Shown here: positions 50,063-56,906 of the stretch, piece after piece
Numbering within the stretch: position 1 is the stretch's first letter
Layout of the letters: the number at the start of each line of letters is the position of its first letter
Assembly: GCA_020725805.1 (NCBI GenBank)
Contig: DYEF01000047.1
Location: 1-56,906, forward strand
Direction of reading: 5' to 3'
Source of the DNA: Bdellovibrio sp.
GTDB taxonomy: Bacteria > Myxococcota > SpSt-1050
DNA: 56,906 nucleotides
Translations under genes and position numbers: made by a program
The notes under the pieces: generated by a model
Told to the model about the DNA's origin: nothing
The model's database searches: none
Seen by the model: only the letters and a program-made list of their open reading frames with translations

Positions 50063-51493
50063 GTGAAGAGTCTATACAGGGCTGTTATAGGAAATGAGTT
50101 TGCTGATTCGGAAGAGCAGATGGATATTATCAACCCTTTTACGGGCCTGCCGGTTACGAAAGTGACGGTATCCGACGAAAATATGTATAAAAATGCACTG
50201 AGTCTGGCTGTCGAAGCCCAGAAGAAGTATGTCAGGCTGCCGCTATATGAAAGGGCCGATATTCTGCTGAGGGTCTCTCAGGAGATACTGAAACTCAAGG
50301 AGAATCTGGCGAGGGTGATAACTCTCGAGAGCGGTAAACCGATCAGGGATGCAAGATCAGAGGTGGAACGTGCGGCGACGGTCTTCAGAGTAGCATTTGC
50401 CCTCTCGGAAGAGGAACGCGGGGAGTTTATCTCCCTTGAAAAGGGTCCTCCCTCGAAGAGACACTTCGGCATCGTAAGGAGATTTCCCCTCGGCGTAGGA
50501 ATGGGGATAAGTCCCTTTAATTTTCCGCTCAATCTGGTTGCACACAAGGTGGCACCTGCGCTCCTTTCAGGGAATGCAATAATAATCAAGCCAGCCTCCC
50601 GTACCCCTCTGTCTGCACTTATGCTGGCAGATATCCTGAACAGCTGCGGACTGCCCGATGGAATGCTCTCGGTCCTGCCCTCCAGATCAGAGACCGCCGA
50701 GAAGATACTGAAGACTGACGACAGGGTAAGATTTCTCAGCTTTACAGGGAGTGCCGATATCGGCTGGTATCTCAAGTCTTTGTTGCCGAAAAAGAAGGTC
50801 GTTCTTGAACTCGGCGGCAATGCAGGAGTCTATGTCGACGAAGACTGTGATATCGATTTTGCGGCAAAGAGGGCAGTATACGGGGCGTTTGCCTTCTCCG
50901 GTCAGGTATGTATCTCGGTACAGAGAATCTTTGTCCATTTCAGGGTATTCGATAAATTTCTCGACAGATTTCTGGCATATACTTCCGAACTCAGGACGGG
51001 TGACCCGCTTTTCGAGAATGTGGATGTAGGTCCGATGATAGACGCCTATAATGTTAAGAGAGTTATGCAGTTAATCGATGAGGCCAGAGCAGGCGGGGCA
51101 AAGATACTGACAGGCGCAGAGGCTGAGGGGAATATACTGAAACCGACGGTTATCACTGACTCGTCTCCCGATATGAAGGTAAATGCACAGGAGGTCTTCG
51201 GACCTGTGGTTACAGTAGAGAAGGCAGAATCACTGGAGCACGGAGTCGATATGATAAACCATTCCGTATACGGATTACAGGCCGGGGTTTTTACCAGTAA
51301 TATTAACCGGGCATTCTTTGCATACGAGAATATAGAGACCGGCGGAGTGGTTATCAATGATGTTCCGACTTTCAGGTCCGACAATATGCCTTACGGCGGT
51401 GTAAAGGAGTCCGGCTTCGGAAGAGAGGGTGTCAGGTATGCCGCCGAGGAACTGACTGAACAGAGACTGATGGTTCTTAATCTGAATGTATGA
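50063..51493 (+). CDS. Aldehyde dehydrogenase
   Basis: 476 aa from GTG 50063 (ACGGAGG upstream). NAD(P)-binding segments (GISPFNFPLNLVAHKVAPAL with Asn153, IIKPASRTPLSALML, FTGSADIGWYL) lead to the catalytic Glu249 in LELGGNAG and the nucleophile Cys283 in FAFSGQVCISVQRI. KPTVITD and EVFGPVVTV are the usual C-terminal blocks. Cofactor and substrate are not determined; the sequence is closest in style to the broad-specificity (succinate-semialdehyde or glyceraldehyde phosphate) branch, as ELGGNAG and GQVCIS suggest. It overlaps the next gene by four bases (ATGA). Confidence 0.9.
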   Translation: MKSLYRAVIGNEFADSEEQMDIINPFTGLPVTKVTVSDENMYKNALSLAVEAQKKYVRLPLYERADILLRVSQEILKLKENLARVITLESGKPIRDARSEVERAATVFRVAFALSEEERGEFISLEKGPPSKRHFGIVRRFPLGVGMGISPFNFPLNLVAHKVAPALLSGNAIIIKPASRTPLSALMLADILNSCGLPDGMLSVLPSRSETAEKILKTDDRVRFLSFTGSADIGWYLKSLLPKKKVVLELGGNAGVYVDEDCDIDFAAKRAVYGAFAFSGQVCISVQRIFVHFRVFDKFLDRFLAYTSELRTGDPLFENVDVGPMIDAYNVKRVMQLIDEARAGGAKILTGAEAEGNILKPTVITDSSPDMKVNAQEVFGPVVTVEKAESLEHGVDMINHSVYGLQAGVFTSNINRAFFAYENIETGGVVINDVPTFRSDNMPYGGVKESGFGREGVRYAAEELTEQRLMVLNLNV

Positions 51494-53097
51494 AGGTACT
51501 TAATTATCTGTTCGTCTTTCTGTTTCTCTCTTCTGCAGTCTCTTCTGCGCCCCGGTATATAGAGACAGATGTTAAGAAAAAGGGATTATTGCAGAGCAGA
51601 AAAATAAGGATATTCGGAAATAAAATACTCGGGACGGACAAGATAAACGGTATTCTCGGATTCGAGAACAGGGAGATTTCCAGAAACGAGATGGAGCTTG
51701 CTCTCAGGAAGCTGGAGAAATATTATGTCTCGAACGGTTATGACCTTGTGGATATTAGTTATCTCTTTCTGATGGATGAGTGGTATATCTTTATCAATGA
51801 GGGAAGAATAGGCAAAATCATAATCAAGGGAGAGAGTGCACTTAATACCATTCTTCTGAAAAATGCATTTGTCTTCAGGGAGAATATCTTCAATTCATTT
51901 GAAATCAGGAACATCATCGAGGGCATTAGAAAGAATTATGGTTTCAAGAGAATCCAGTACAGACTCCTGCCTGTGGACAGAGACAAAAAATCCCTGCTAG
52001 GTTTTACAGAGAAGATTTCAGGTATTATAAGGACAGAATCGGCGGAGTCATACATTGAGCCGGAATTCGACCTGCTCGTTCTGGTAAAGAAGAAGGAATG
52101 GGGTGACGGATTCGGCGGATTCATTACATATAATTCCTTCGGGCTTGTCTCGGGGCTGAGTTACTCCGACAGTTCTCTTCTAACCTCCGGCGACAGATTC
52201 AGAGCCGTTTTAAAGGGAGGTATCAATTCAAGAGGTGATATCGATACCGGTGAGCAGGAGATAGTTTTTACGATAGGGTCTCTCGACCTTGTTTATTATC
52301 CGTCGTTTCTGCGGTTCAGGTATTTCAAACCAAGTATTGAATCTGTCACATCCGATACAAGCTTTCAGAGGGCAGATATCCTTCTCAACGAATATCGGAT
52401 CTTCTCTCAGGATTTTTCCCTCTTTGCTGGTTTTGAACTGAAGAAGAATATGATTCTGTCGTACGGTTTCGGAGAGGAGTTTATTCTCACGCACGGGTTT
52501 GATTATTCTGTGAAGAGCGACAGAAAGATAAGCGAGATAAGATTGTTCAGAAGTTATCTCTCACTGACACTGAATTATCTGATACTGGAACCAAGTCTGA
52601 GGACGGATTTTCAGGAGAATCTCAAAACAAGGGTGAGGTATTACATCCCGTCGGACAACAAGTCACACTGGCTCTTTTCATCGGATTATACAAAGAGTAT
52701 ATTGTTTGGCTATGATTATATGAAAATAGCGGCCGGATTCAAAAGTCTTACGGGTGATGTCCCGTTTTTCGATGAGTTTTCGGTAGCATATTCCTCTTTC
52801 AAGTCTTCATTCTCCGACAGCTATTATGCAAGGGATGCTCTCTATACGGGACTTGAGTATGATTTTTCACTTTACAGGGATATCTTTCATCTGGGACTCT
52901 TTACGGATTTTACCATGTTTAATTACAGGAGTCAGGAGAAGGAAAAGATGTACTGGCTTGGCGCTCTGGATGCGGGCTGTGGTCTGAGGTTTCTTCTGTA
53001 TGATATGTTTCTTCTGAAGGCAGATTATGCCTATGCCTATGCCTTCAACGGCAGAAGTGATGCTCTCTTTCTCTTTTCAGTAGGCAAGGTCTTCTGA
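51490..53097 (+). CDS. POTRA-type outer-membrane barrel (BamA/TpsB-like)
   Basis: 535 aa. Signal peptide (residues 1-19, VSSA). Then POTRA-like units: RKIRIFGNKILGTDKINGI, ENREISRNEMELALRKLEKYYVSNGYDLVDI and GRIGKIIIKGESALNTILLKN with FEIRNIIEGIRKNYGFKRIQY, which is the alternating strand/helix pattern of two POTRA domains. From about 190 to the end the chain alternates aromatic and polar residues as in a 16-strand barrel (FRYFKPSIESV, FSLFAGFELKKNMILSYGFGEEF, FHLGLFTDFTMFNY) and closes with a terminal Phe (LFSVGKVF). It may assemble or export an outer-membrane or surface protein. It overlaps the aldehyde dehydrogenase gene, a probably fortuitous coupling. Confidence 0.75.
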   Translation: MKVLNYLFVFLFLSSAVSSAPRYIETDVKKKGLLQSRKIRIFGNKILGTDKINGILGFENREISRNEMELALRKLEKYYVSNGYDLVDISYLFLMDEWYIFINEGRIGKIIIKGESALNTILLKNAFVFRENIFNSFEIRNIIEGIRKNYGFKRIQYRLLPVDRDKKSLLGFTEKISGIIRTESAESYIEPEFDLLVLVKKKEWGDGFGGFITYNSFGLVSGLSYSDSSLLTSGDRFRAVLKGGINSRGDIDTGEQEIVFTIGSLDLVYYPSFLRFRYFKPSIESVTSDTSFQRADILLNEYRIFSQDFSLFAGFELKKNMILSYGFGEEFILTHGFDYSVKSDRKISEIRLFRSYLSLTLNYLILEPSLRTDFQENLKTRVRYYIPSDNKSHWLFSSDYTKSILFGYDYMKIAAGFKSLTGDVPFFDEFSVAYSSFKSSFSDSYYARDALYTGLEYDFSLYRDIFHLGLFTDFTMFNYRSQEKEKMYWLGALDAGCGLRFLLYDMFLLKADYAYAYAFNGRSDALFLFSVGKVF

Positions 53098-53208
53098 TGT
53101 TTTCATGCAGTTTTTCTGAATGTTCTGTTTCGTCAGAACCGGGGAGAAGTTCCGGGCAGCTAAGGAAAGTATAAATGGCAATCTGAGGCGACAGAACTGA
53201 TGTACTAT

Positions 53209-53237
53209 TTGACATAATCTCTCTTTTTCAGTATCCT
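53209..53237 (+). promoter_or_regulatory. Promoter of the 554-aa lipoprotein
   Basis: TTGACA (53209-53214), 17 bp, TATCCT (53232-53237). Confidence 0.6.
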
Positions 53238-53313
53238 GTATGCAATGCAAGAGGTAAGAGAAGGCTTTGAAAGTCTTTTTGTTAAGCCCTATAATATTTT
53301 CAGGGAGTATATT

Positions 53314-54978
53314 ATGATTTGCCCGAAAAAAGTATTATTGAATCTCTTCTTTTTTGTACTGCCGGTATTTTGTTTTTTAAACTGCAGCAGCGGTCAGTCA
53401 GGGGGTAGTCAGGATACGGGCATTGCTGATACGGTTATTACGGATGTTACAGTTGCTGATGTGACCGAAGATGCAGTATCGGATGTCCTTCCTCCTCTTC
53501 CGGACAGACTGGAGGTAAAATACACAAGGGAGAAGAAGGGAGAGCCTCTTACGGCAGAAGAGATTACCCGAAACACAAAGAAGATTTTAGGTTTTCTGAA
53601 GAAGGTGAGGTATTTCGATTATGTCCTCTATACGACTCACGGTGTAGATGCCTCAACAGGTAAAAAAGACTACCAATTCTGGTTCAACGAACACTTTAAG
53701 AAAGAGGAAGATACTGTAACATTTTATCATCCGGTAAACCCGAATGACGGCGGACATAACCTGCACATACCTATGAGCCGTGTACTGGGAGATGTGATTG
53801 CTGCATATATGCTGACAGGAGATAAGACGGCGGGACTCGCTGCCGAAAAACTCTGTAAGGGTATGACGGCTTCAATGCTTGGTATGGTCTATGACGAGAA
53901 TGATACCGTAAGGCATCTTATGACAAGAAATATCGTGACTTTCAATCACTCGTTTCTGACACACGACGGGAAGAAGAAGGCGGTCGATTACAGCGGCTGG
54001 TATTCGCCTTACAAAAGATGGAACTGCTACAGATTCAGGTACGATAAGAATCCTTACTGGGGAGAGGTCTGGGTTACCAATATGCGCTCGAAGGACGATG
54101 TTCCGCATATATTCAGGGTTGTTCCGGTTATGAGGTATGTCTCGCTTTATGGAAAGGATGAGAATGTAAAGTCCGCCTGTGCCGAGGCGACAGAACTTCT
54201 TGAGCTCTTTGCAAAGGATATTGTTGACTCTGATTACAGGATAAGGACAAAGGATGAAAACGGTAAGATATTCATCCCGGGTTATACTGACGACCCGGAG
54301 GTCAACAAGCAGCAGGGGGACCTCGCCTCGTTTATTGAATACAGGGAGGCAGTACCGAAGGGTGAGTGCAATGCCAGAAGGTCCGCTGAACTGATAGGTT
54401 ATCATAAGCAGATAAATGAGTGGTGTGGCAGGGGTGAACCCAATGAATACGATGAAATTTCCTTTGCAATCAACAGTTACAACAGGAGGATATGCAGGTA
54501 TTTTCATCTCTCCCACGTTGCCAACTCGCTTATAAACAGGGACTATAAGGCATCAAGGCTTCTTCTTGACGGGCTCTCGGAGAGAATGGAGATAGAAGAG
54601 ACGATGCCCGAGAGCAAGATGCAGACGTCAAAGGATGACTGGATGAGGGATGTGGCTCTCTATCTTGTCCAGAGTCACTCATTCGGGTTCCCGATAACGG
54701 ATGAGGAGGCAAGACTTGTCCACACTTATTATCTCAGGGCAGTCGATGAGTTTATAAACTGGAAATACTGGGACCCGTGGGATTCATCGGTCCCCGACGG
54801 AGATCTGGGTTCCTACAGGCCTCCCTCCTGCAAGACCGTTGATAGCGTTGAACAGTGCTGGTTCAGGGTAGAGGATATGGCACAGATATTCGAGAACTGC
54901 TGGTCCCCCCTTGTAAATCCCGAGAGTGCAAAACTCTTTGATTGTGATGTTGTAAGAGACCCTTCAAAATGGGAATAG
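53314..54978 (+). CDS. Large acidic-linker lipoprotein, alpha-helical, unknown
   Basis: 554 aa from ATG 53314 (AGGGAG upstream). Lipobox VFCFLNC (Cys24) followed by an Asp/Val/Thr-rich linker (DTGIADTVITDVTVADVTED). From about residue 75 the protein is helical with Trp/Tyr/Asp-rich segments (RKNTKKILGFLKKVRYFDYVLY-like, VLGDVIAAYMLTGDKTAGLA, DYSGWYSPYKRWNCYRFRYD, YNRRICRYFHLSHVANSLINR). The paired-helix repeat pattern resembles an alpha/alpha toroid, similar in style to the C-terminal half of the lipoprotein at 13364-15754. No catalytic site can be named. Its stop abuts the Hsp70 gene's stop. Confidence 0.65.
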   Translation: MICPKKVLLNLFFFVLPVFCFLNCSSGQSGGSQDTGIADTVITDVTVADVTEDAVSDVLPPLPDRLEVKYTREKKGEPLTAEEITRNTKKILGFLKKVRYFDYVLYTTHGVDASTGKKDYQFWFNEHFKKEEDTVTFYHPVNPNDGGHNLHIPMSRVLGDVIAAYMLTGDKTAGLAAEKLCKGMTASMLGMVYDENDTVRHLMTRNIVTFNHSFLTHDGKKKAVDYSGWYSPYKRWNCYRFRYDKNPYWGEVWVTNMRSKDDVPHIFRVVPVMRYVSLYGKDENVKSACAEATELLELFAKDIVDSDYRIRTKDENGKIFIPGYTDDPEVNKQQGDLASFIEYREAVPKGECNARRSAELIGYHKQINEWCGRGEPNEYDEISFAINSYNRRICRYFHLSHVANSLINRDYKASRLLLDGLSERMEIEETMPESKMQTSKDDWMRDVALYLVQSHSFGFPITDEEARLVHTYYLRAVDEFINWKYWDPWDSSVPDGDLGSYRPPSCKTVDSVEQCWFRVEDMAQIFENCWSPLVNPESAKLFDCDVVRDPSKWE

Positions 54979-56523
54979 TCAGAGGTCGACAAGAGGAGTT
55001 TCGGTACAATAGATGTCCGTGTTGCATTTCTCGAATAAGACTGTAAGTTCTTTATTCGAAGGGAGTTCGGCGGCGCTGAATCTGAGAATCGATTCTCTGT
55101 CTATGTCTATTCTGACCTTTACTCTGATAATTCCTTTCGGTGCCTTCGTAATGCCCTGAATCTGAAGAATACCCAGAATCTCGTTTGCCTCCAGATACGG
55201 CGAGTCTCCCTGATATATCACGACCTCTATGATTTCTGAATTGTCGATATTGTTTAGCATTACGATTTCCTTTGTTACCGGCAGCTTTGAGTTTTTGGGG
55301 ACGATTCTTACATATCGCTTTGAGTCCGGGGAGAATCCTATCGATTGCGGGAGCACGTCGGTAAAGTTGATAAGGGTCTCTCTGTAGATTCCGTCAGCCA
55401 CAATCGCTGCCCCTATGGCTACTGCCTCGGAGGGGTTTATCCTGTATAACGGCTCCTTAGAAAAGAAATCCTTTACCCTTTTCCTGATGAGAGGCATTCG
55501 TGTCTGTCCTCCGACCAGAAGAATATCGTCAAGGGAATCTCTTGGGATATTTGCCTCTGAAAGTATTGAATCACATATCATCATACTTCTGCCGATAAGT
55601 TCCTCTGTCCTCTGCTCGAATTCGCCCCGCTTAATTTTTTCACTTATGCTGAGGGAAATGCCATTGGAAGATGCTATTGCAGGTACTATTATACGTGTCT
55701 CGTCGGCAGAGGAGAGCTCTATCTTTGCTATCTCGGCAACTTCCATTATTCGTTGCATTGCCACAATGTCGTTTCTGAGAGAGACAGAGTACCTTTTTTC
55801 GAATTTTTCGAGAATCAGGTCGACGAGTCTTGTATCGAAGTCGTACCCGCCGAGAAAAGTATCTCCGCCCGTGCATTCAACCTCAAAGTTCTCGTTTTCA
55901 ACCGATAAAACCGATATATCGAATGTCCCTCCTCCGAAATCATAGACAAAGACCCGTCGTTTGAGGTTTCTGCCGTATCCGAAGGCTATTGCCGCCGCTG
56001 TGGGTTCGTTCAGTATCCTCTCAATTCTGAGACCTGCGAGTTCACCCGCACGTCTGACTGCGATTCGTTGTGATTCGTTGTAGAATGCGGGGACCGTTAC
56101 AACCGCCCTCGATATCTCTTCATTCAGATATTTCGATGCAATATTTTTGAGTTCTGTAAGAATGATTGCAGCAATCTGTTCGAGAGATATGACCGAGCCG
56201 CCGATACTGACTGCACAACTGCCGTTCCTGTCCTCAACTATTCTGTATTTGAAGTATTTAAGTATATCCTGAACAGCCTTTGAACGGTATCTCCTCCCGA
56301 TGAGTCTTTTGGAGCCGATGACCGAATTTTCGGGGTCGATAAGCGTATATCTCTGTGCTTTATATCCGGTCAGAATCTCGCCGTCCTTTGTGTATGCAAC
56401 AACGGAAGGTATGGTATTATATCCTTCTCTGGAAGGTATGACAACAGGCTTGTTATTTATTACCGCAGATACGGAGGAGTATGAGGTTCCGAGGTCAATA
56501 CCGATTACTCTTGGACTGTTCAT
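54979..56523 (-). CDS. Short Hsp70/DnaK-like chaperone
   Basis: 514 aa. The nucleotide-binding domain is nearly complete: GIDLGTSYSSVSAV (phosphate loop 1), VVTVPAFYNESQRIAVRRAGELAGL, LNEPTAAAIAFGYG, VYDFGGGTFDISVL (phosphate loop 2), and LVGGQTRMPLIRKRVKDFF with IGAAIVADGI (adenosine). The substrate-binding beta domain follows (TDVLPQSIGFSPDSKRYVRI, KNSKLPVTKEIVML, IYQGDSPYLEANEILG, IRVKVRIDIDRESILRFSA), but the C-terminal helical lid, about 100 residues in DnaK, is missing. Such truncated Hsp70 homologues occur alongside full DnaK and may have specialised clients. The GGSVISLEQIAAIILTELK region is standard. No co-chaperone gene is nearby. Confidence 0.9.
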   Translation of the reverse strand: MNSPRVIGIDLGTSYSSVSAVINNKPVVIPSREGYNTIPSVVAYTKDGEILTGYKAQRYTLIDPENSVIGSKRLIGRRYRSKAVQDILKYFKYRIVEDRNGSCAVSIGGSVISLEQIAAIILTELKNIASKYLNEEISRAVVTVPAFYNESQRIAVRRAGELAGLRIERILNEPTAAAIAFGYGRNLKRRVFVYDFGGGTFDISVLSVENENFEVECTGGDTFLGGYDFDTRLVDLILEKFEKRYSVSLRNDIVAMQRIMEVAEIAKIELSSADETRIIVPAIASSNGISLSISEKIKRGEFEQRTEELIGRSMMICDSILSEANIPRDSLDDILLVGGQTRMPLIRKRVKDFFSKEPLYRINPSEAVAIGAAIVADGIYRETLINFTDVLPQSIGFSPDSKRYVRIVPKNSKLPVTKEIVMLNNIDNSEIIEVVIYQGDSPYLEANEILGILQIQGITKAPKGIIRVKVRIDIDRESILRFSAAELPSNKELTVLFEKCNTDIYCTETPLVDL

Positions 56524-56853
56524 ACGGAAATTCCGGTTTAATAATATGCAGACTTATGCAAGGCACCCATAGTTGATTAAAACAATGAAAACCGGAGATT
56601 ACTTTTATTTCAAACTCACTCTGCTTTCAAGAAAATTCTGTCTGTTTTTGAGTTTTATTAGTTTTTGCAGGGCGGTGCCGGTAGACTATCTGTAACCGGA
56701 AGGAATTTTTTGCCGTGTTTTTGTATTTATACCTGGCACCTTTGCGACAAACACCAATAATATCAATGTGTTAGATGTGATAGTCTTATCTCTGTGTCTG
56801 GCACCCCACGAGTTGTTAACGGGTTTTTTCACTTATCATACAGTATTTATATT
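56524..56853. other. 330-base gap right of the Hsp70 gene
   Basis: No gene seen. GGTGCC near 56672 and two CTGGCACC copies (around 56731-56738 and 56799-56806) are the main structured elements; they resemble the arms in the gap left of the tRNA gene. Confidence 0.45.
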
Positions 56854-56906
56854 CTGAATATACCCCAAAATTTTGGTATTTTTAGAGATTAAATTTGCAG
56901 GGATTA
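56854..56906. repeat. Right-edge inverted copy of the 53-bp repeat
   Basis: Exact reverse complement of 87-139. It runs to the last base of the window, so the full repeat is longer and its right half is not visible. Confidence 0.85.

Overview
The window is about 57 kb of moderately AT-rich, densely coding bacterial chromosome. Genes lie on both strands in short operons, and many have sigma-70-type promoters with 17-bp spacers. Outer-membrane barrels, many lipoproteins, a class A penicillin-binding protein and a TonB-like protein point to a Gram-negative cell. Several lipoproteins carry an Asp/Ser-rich linker after the lipid-modified Cys, one carries CGxDGCGGxCGxC repeats, and there is a PilZ protein and a DUF4476 protein. 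That mix resembles deltaproteobacterial/Myxococcota-type or related uncultivated lineages; this placement is an inference and not firm. The same 53-bp sequence lies in inverted orientation near both ends and runs off the right edge, so the window probably is a contig bounded by a multicopy element.

Layout. 0-5 kb: a decayed acyl-CoA synthetase with an in-frame UGA, a TonB-like protein, a TPR protein, and an acyltransferase/lipase pair. 5.8-10 kb: a minus-strand operon encoding a predicted radical-SAM peptide-modification (RiPP-type) system of the His-Xaa-Ser (Hxs) kind. It consists of a 53-aa DUF5989-like membrane peptide, HxsD, the radical SAM/SPASM enzyme HxsB, a precursor with 17 tandem His-Xaa-Ser triplets, and a 648-aa protein with two complete radical SAM halves. 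10-24 kb: lipoprotein plus nadB, a CPWC thioredoxin, a large lipoprotein, a Gfo/Idh oxidoreductase, a ygeW-type carbamoyltransferase with a PLP enzyme, a radical SAM protein with a 10-TM transporter, and a cupin regulator with a START-like protein. 23.6-33.3 kb: ispA operon, PHP phosphoesterase, calcium-loop-like lipoprotein, Na/Pi symporter and dnaE.

33.4-36.4 kb is the most accessory-looking part. It holds a DUF4143-type ATPase, then about 1 kb of AT-rich DNA with two promoters, a terminator, a 35-aa ORF, and an internally deleted remnant of the ATPase unit that cuts off a signal-peptide gene. A methyltransferase follows. 36.5-43.6 kb: Flp-type pilin, tRNA-Arg(CCU), PilZ and TPR proteins, acidic-linker lipoproteins (one a metallophosphoesterase), a TIMP-like/DUF4476 protein and a twin zinc-knuckle protein. 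43.6-56.5 kb: membrane metallophosphoesterase, NUDIX hydrolase, PBP1A, CAP-domain protein, RluA-type pseudouridine synthase, aldehyde dehydrogenase, POTRA/barrel protein, a second large acidic-linker lipoprotein and a short Hsp70.

The strongest candidate for an unusual system is the Hxs-type locus, chiefly because of its double-headed radical SAM enzyme and its very regular repeat precursor. The second is the ATPase unit with its deletion derivative.
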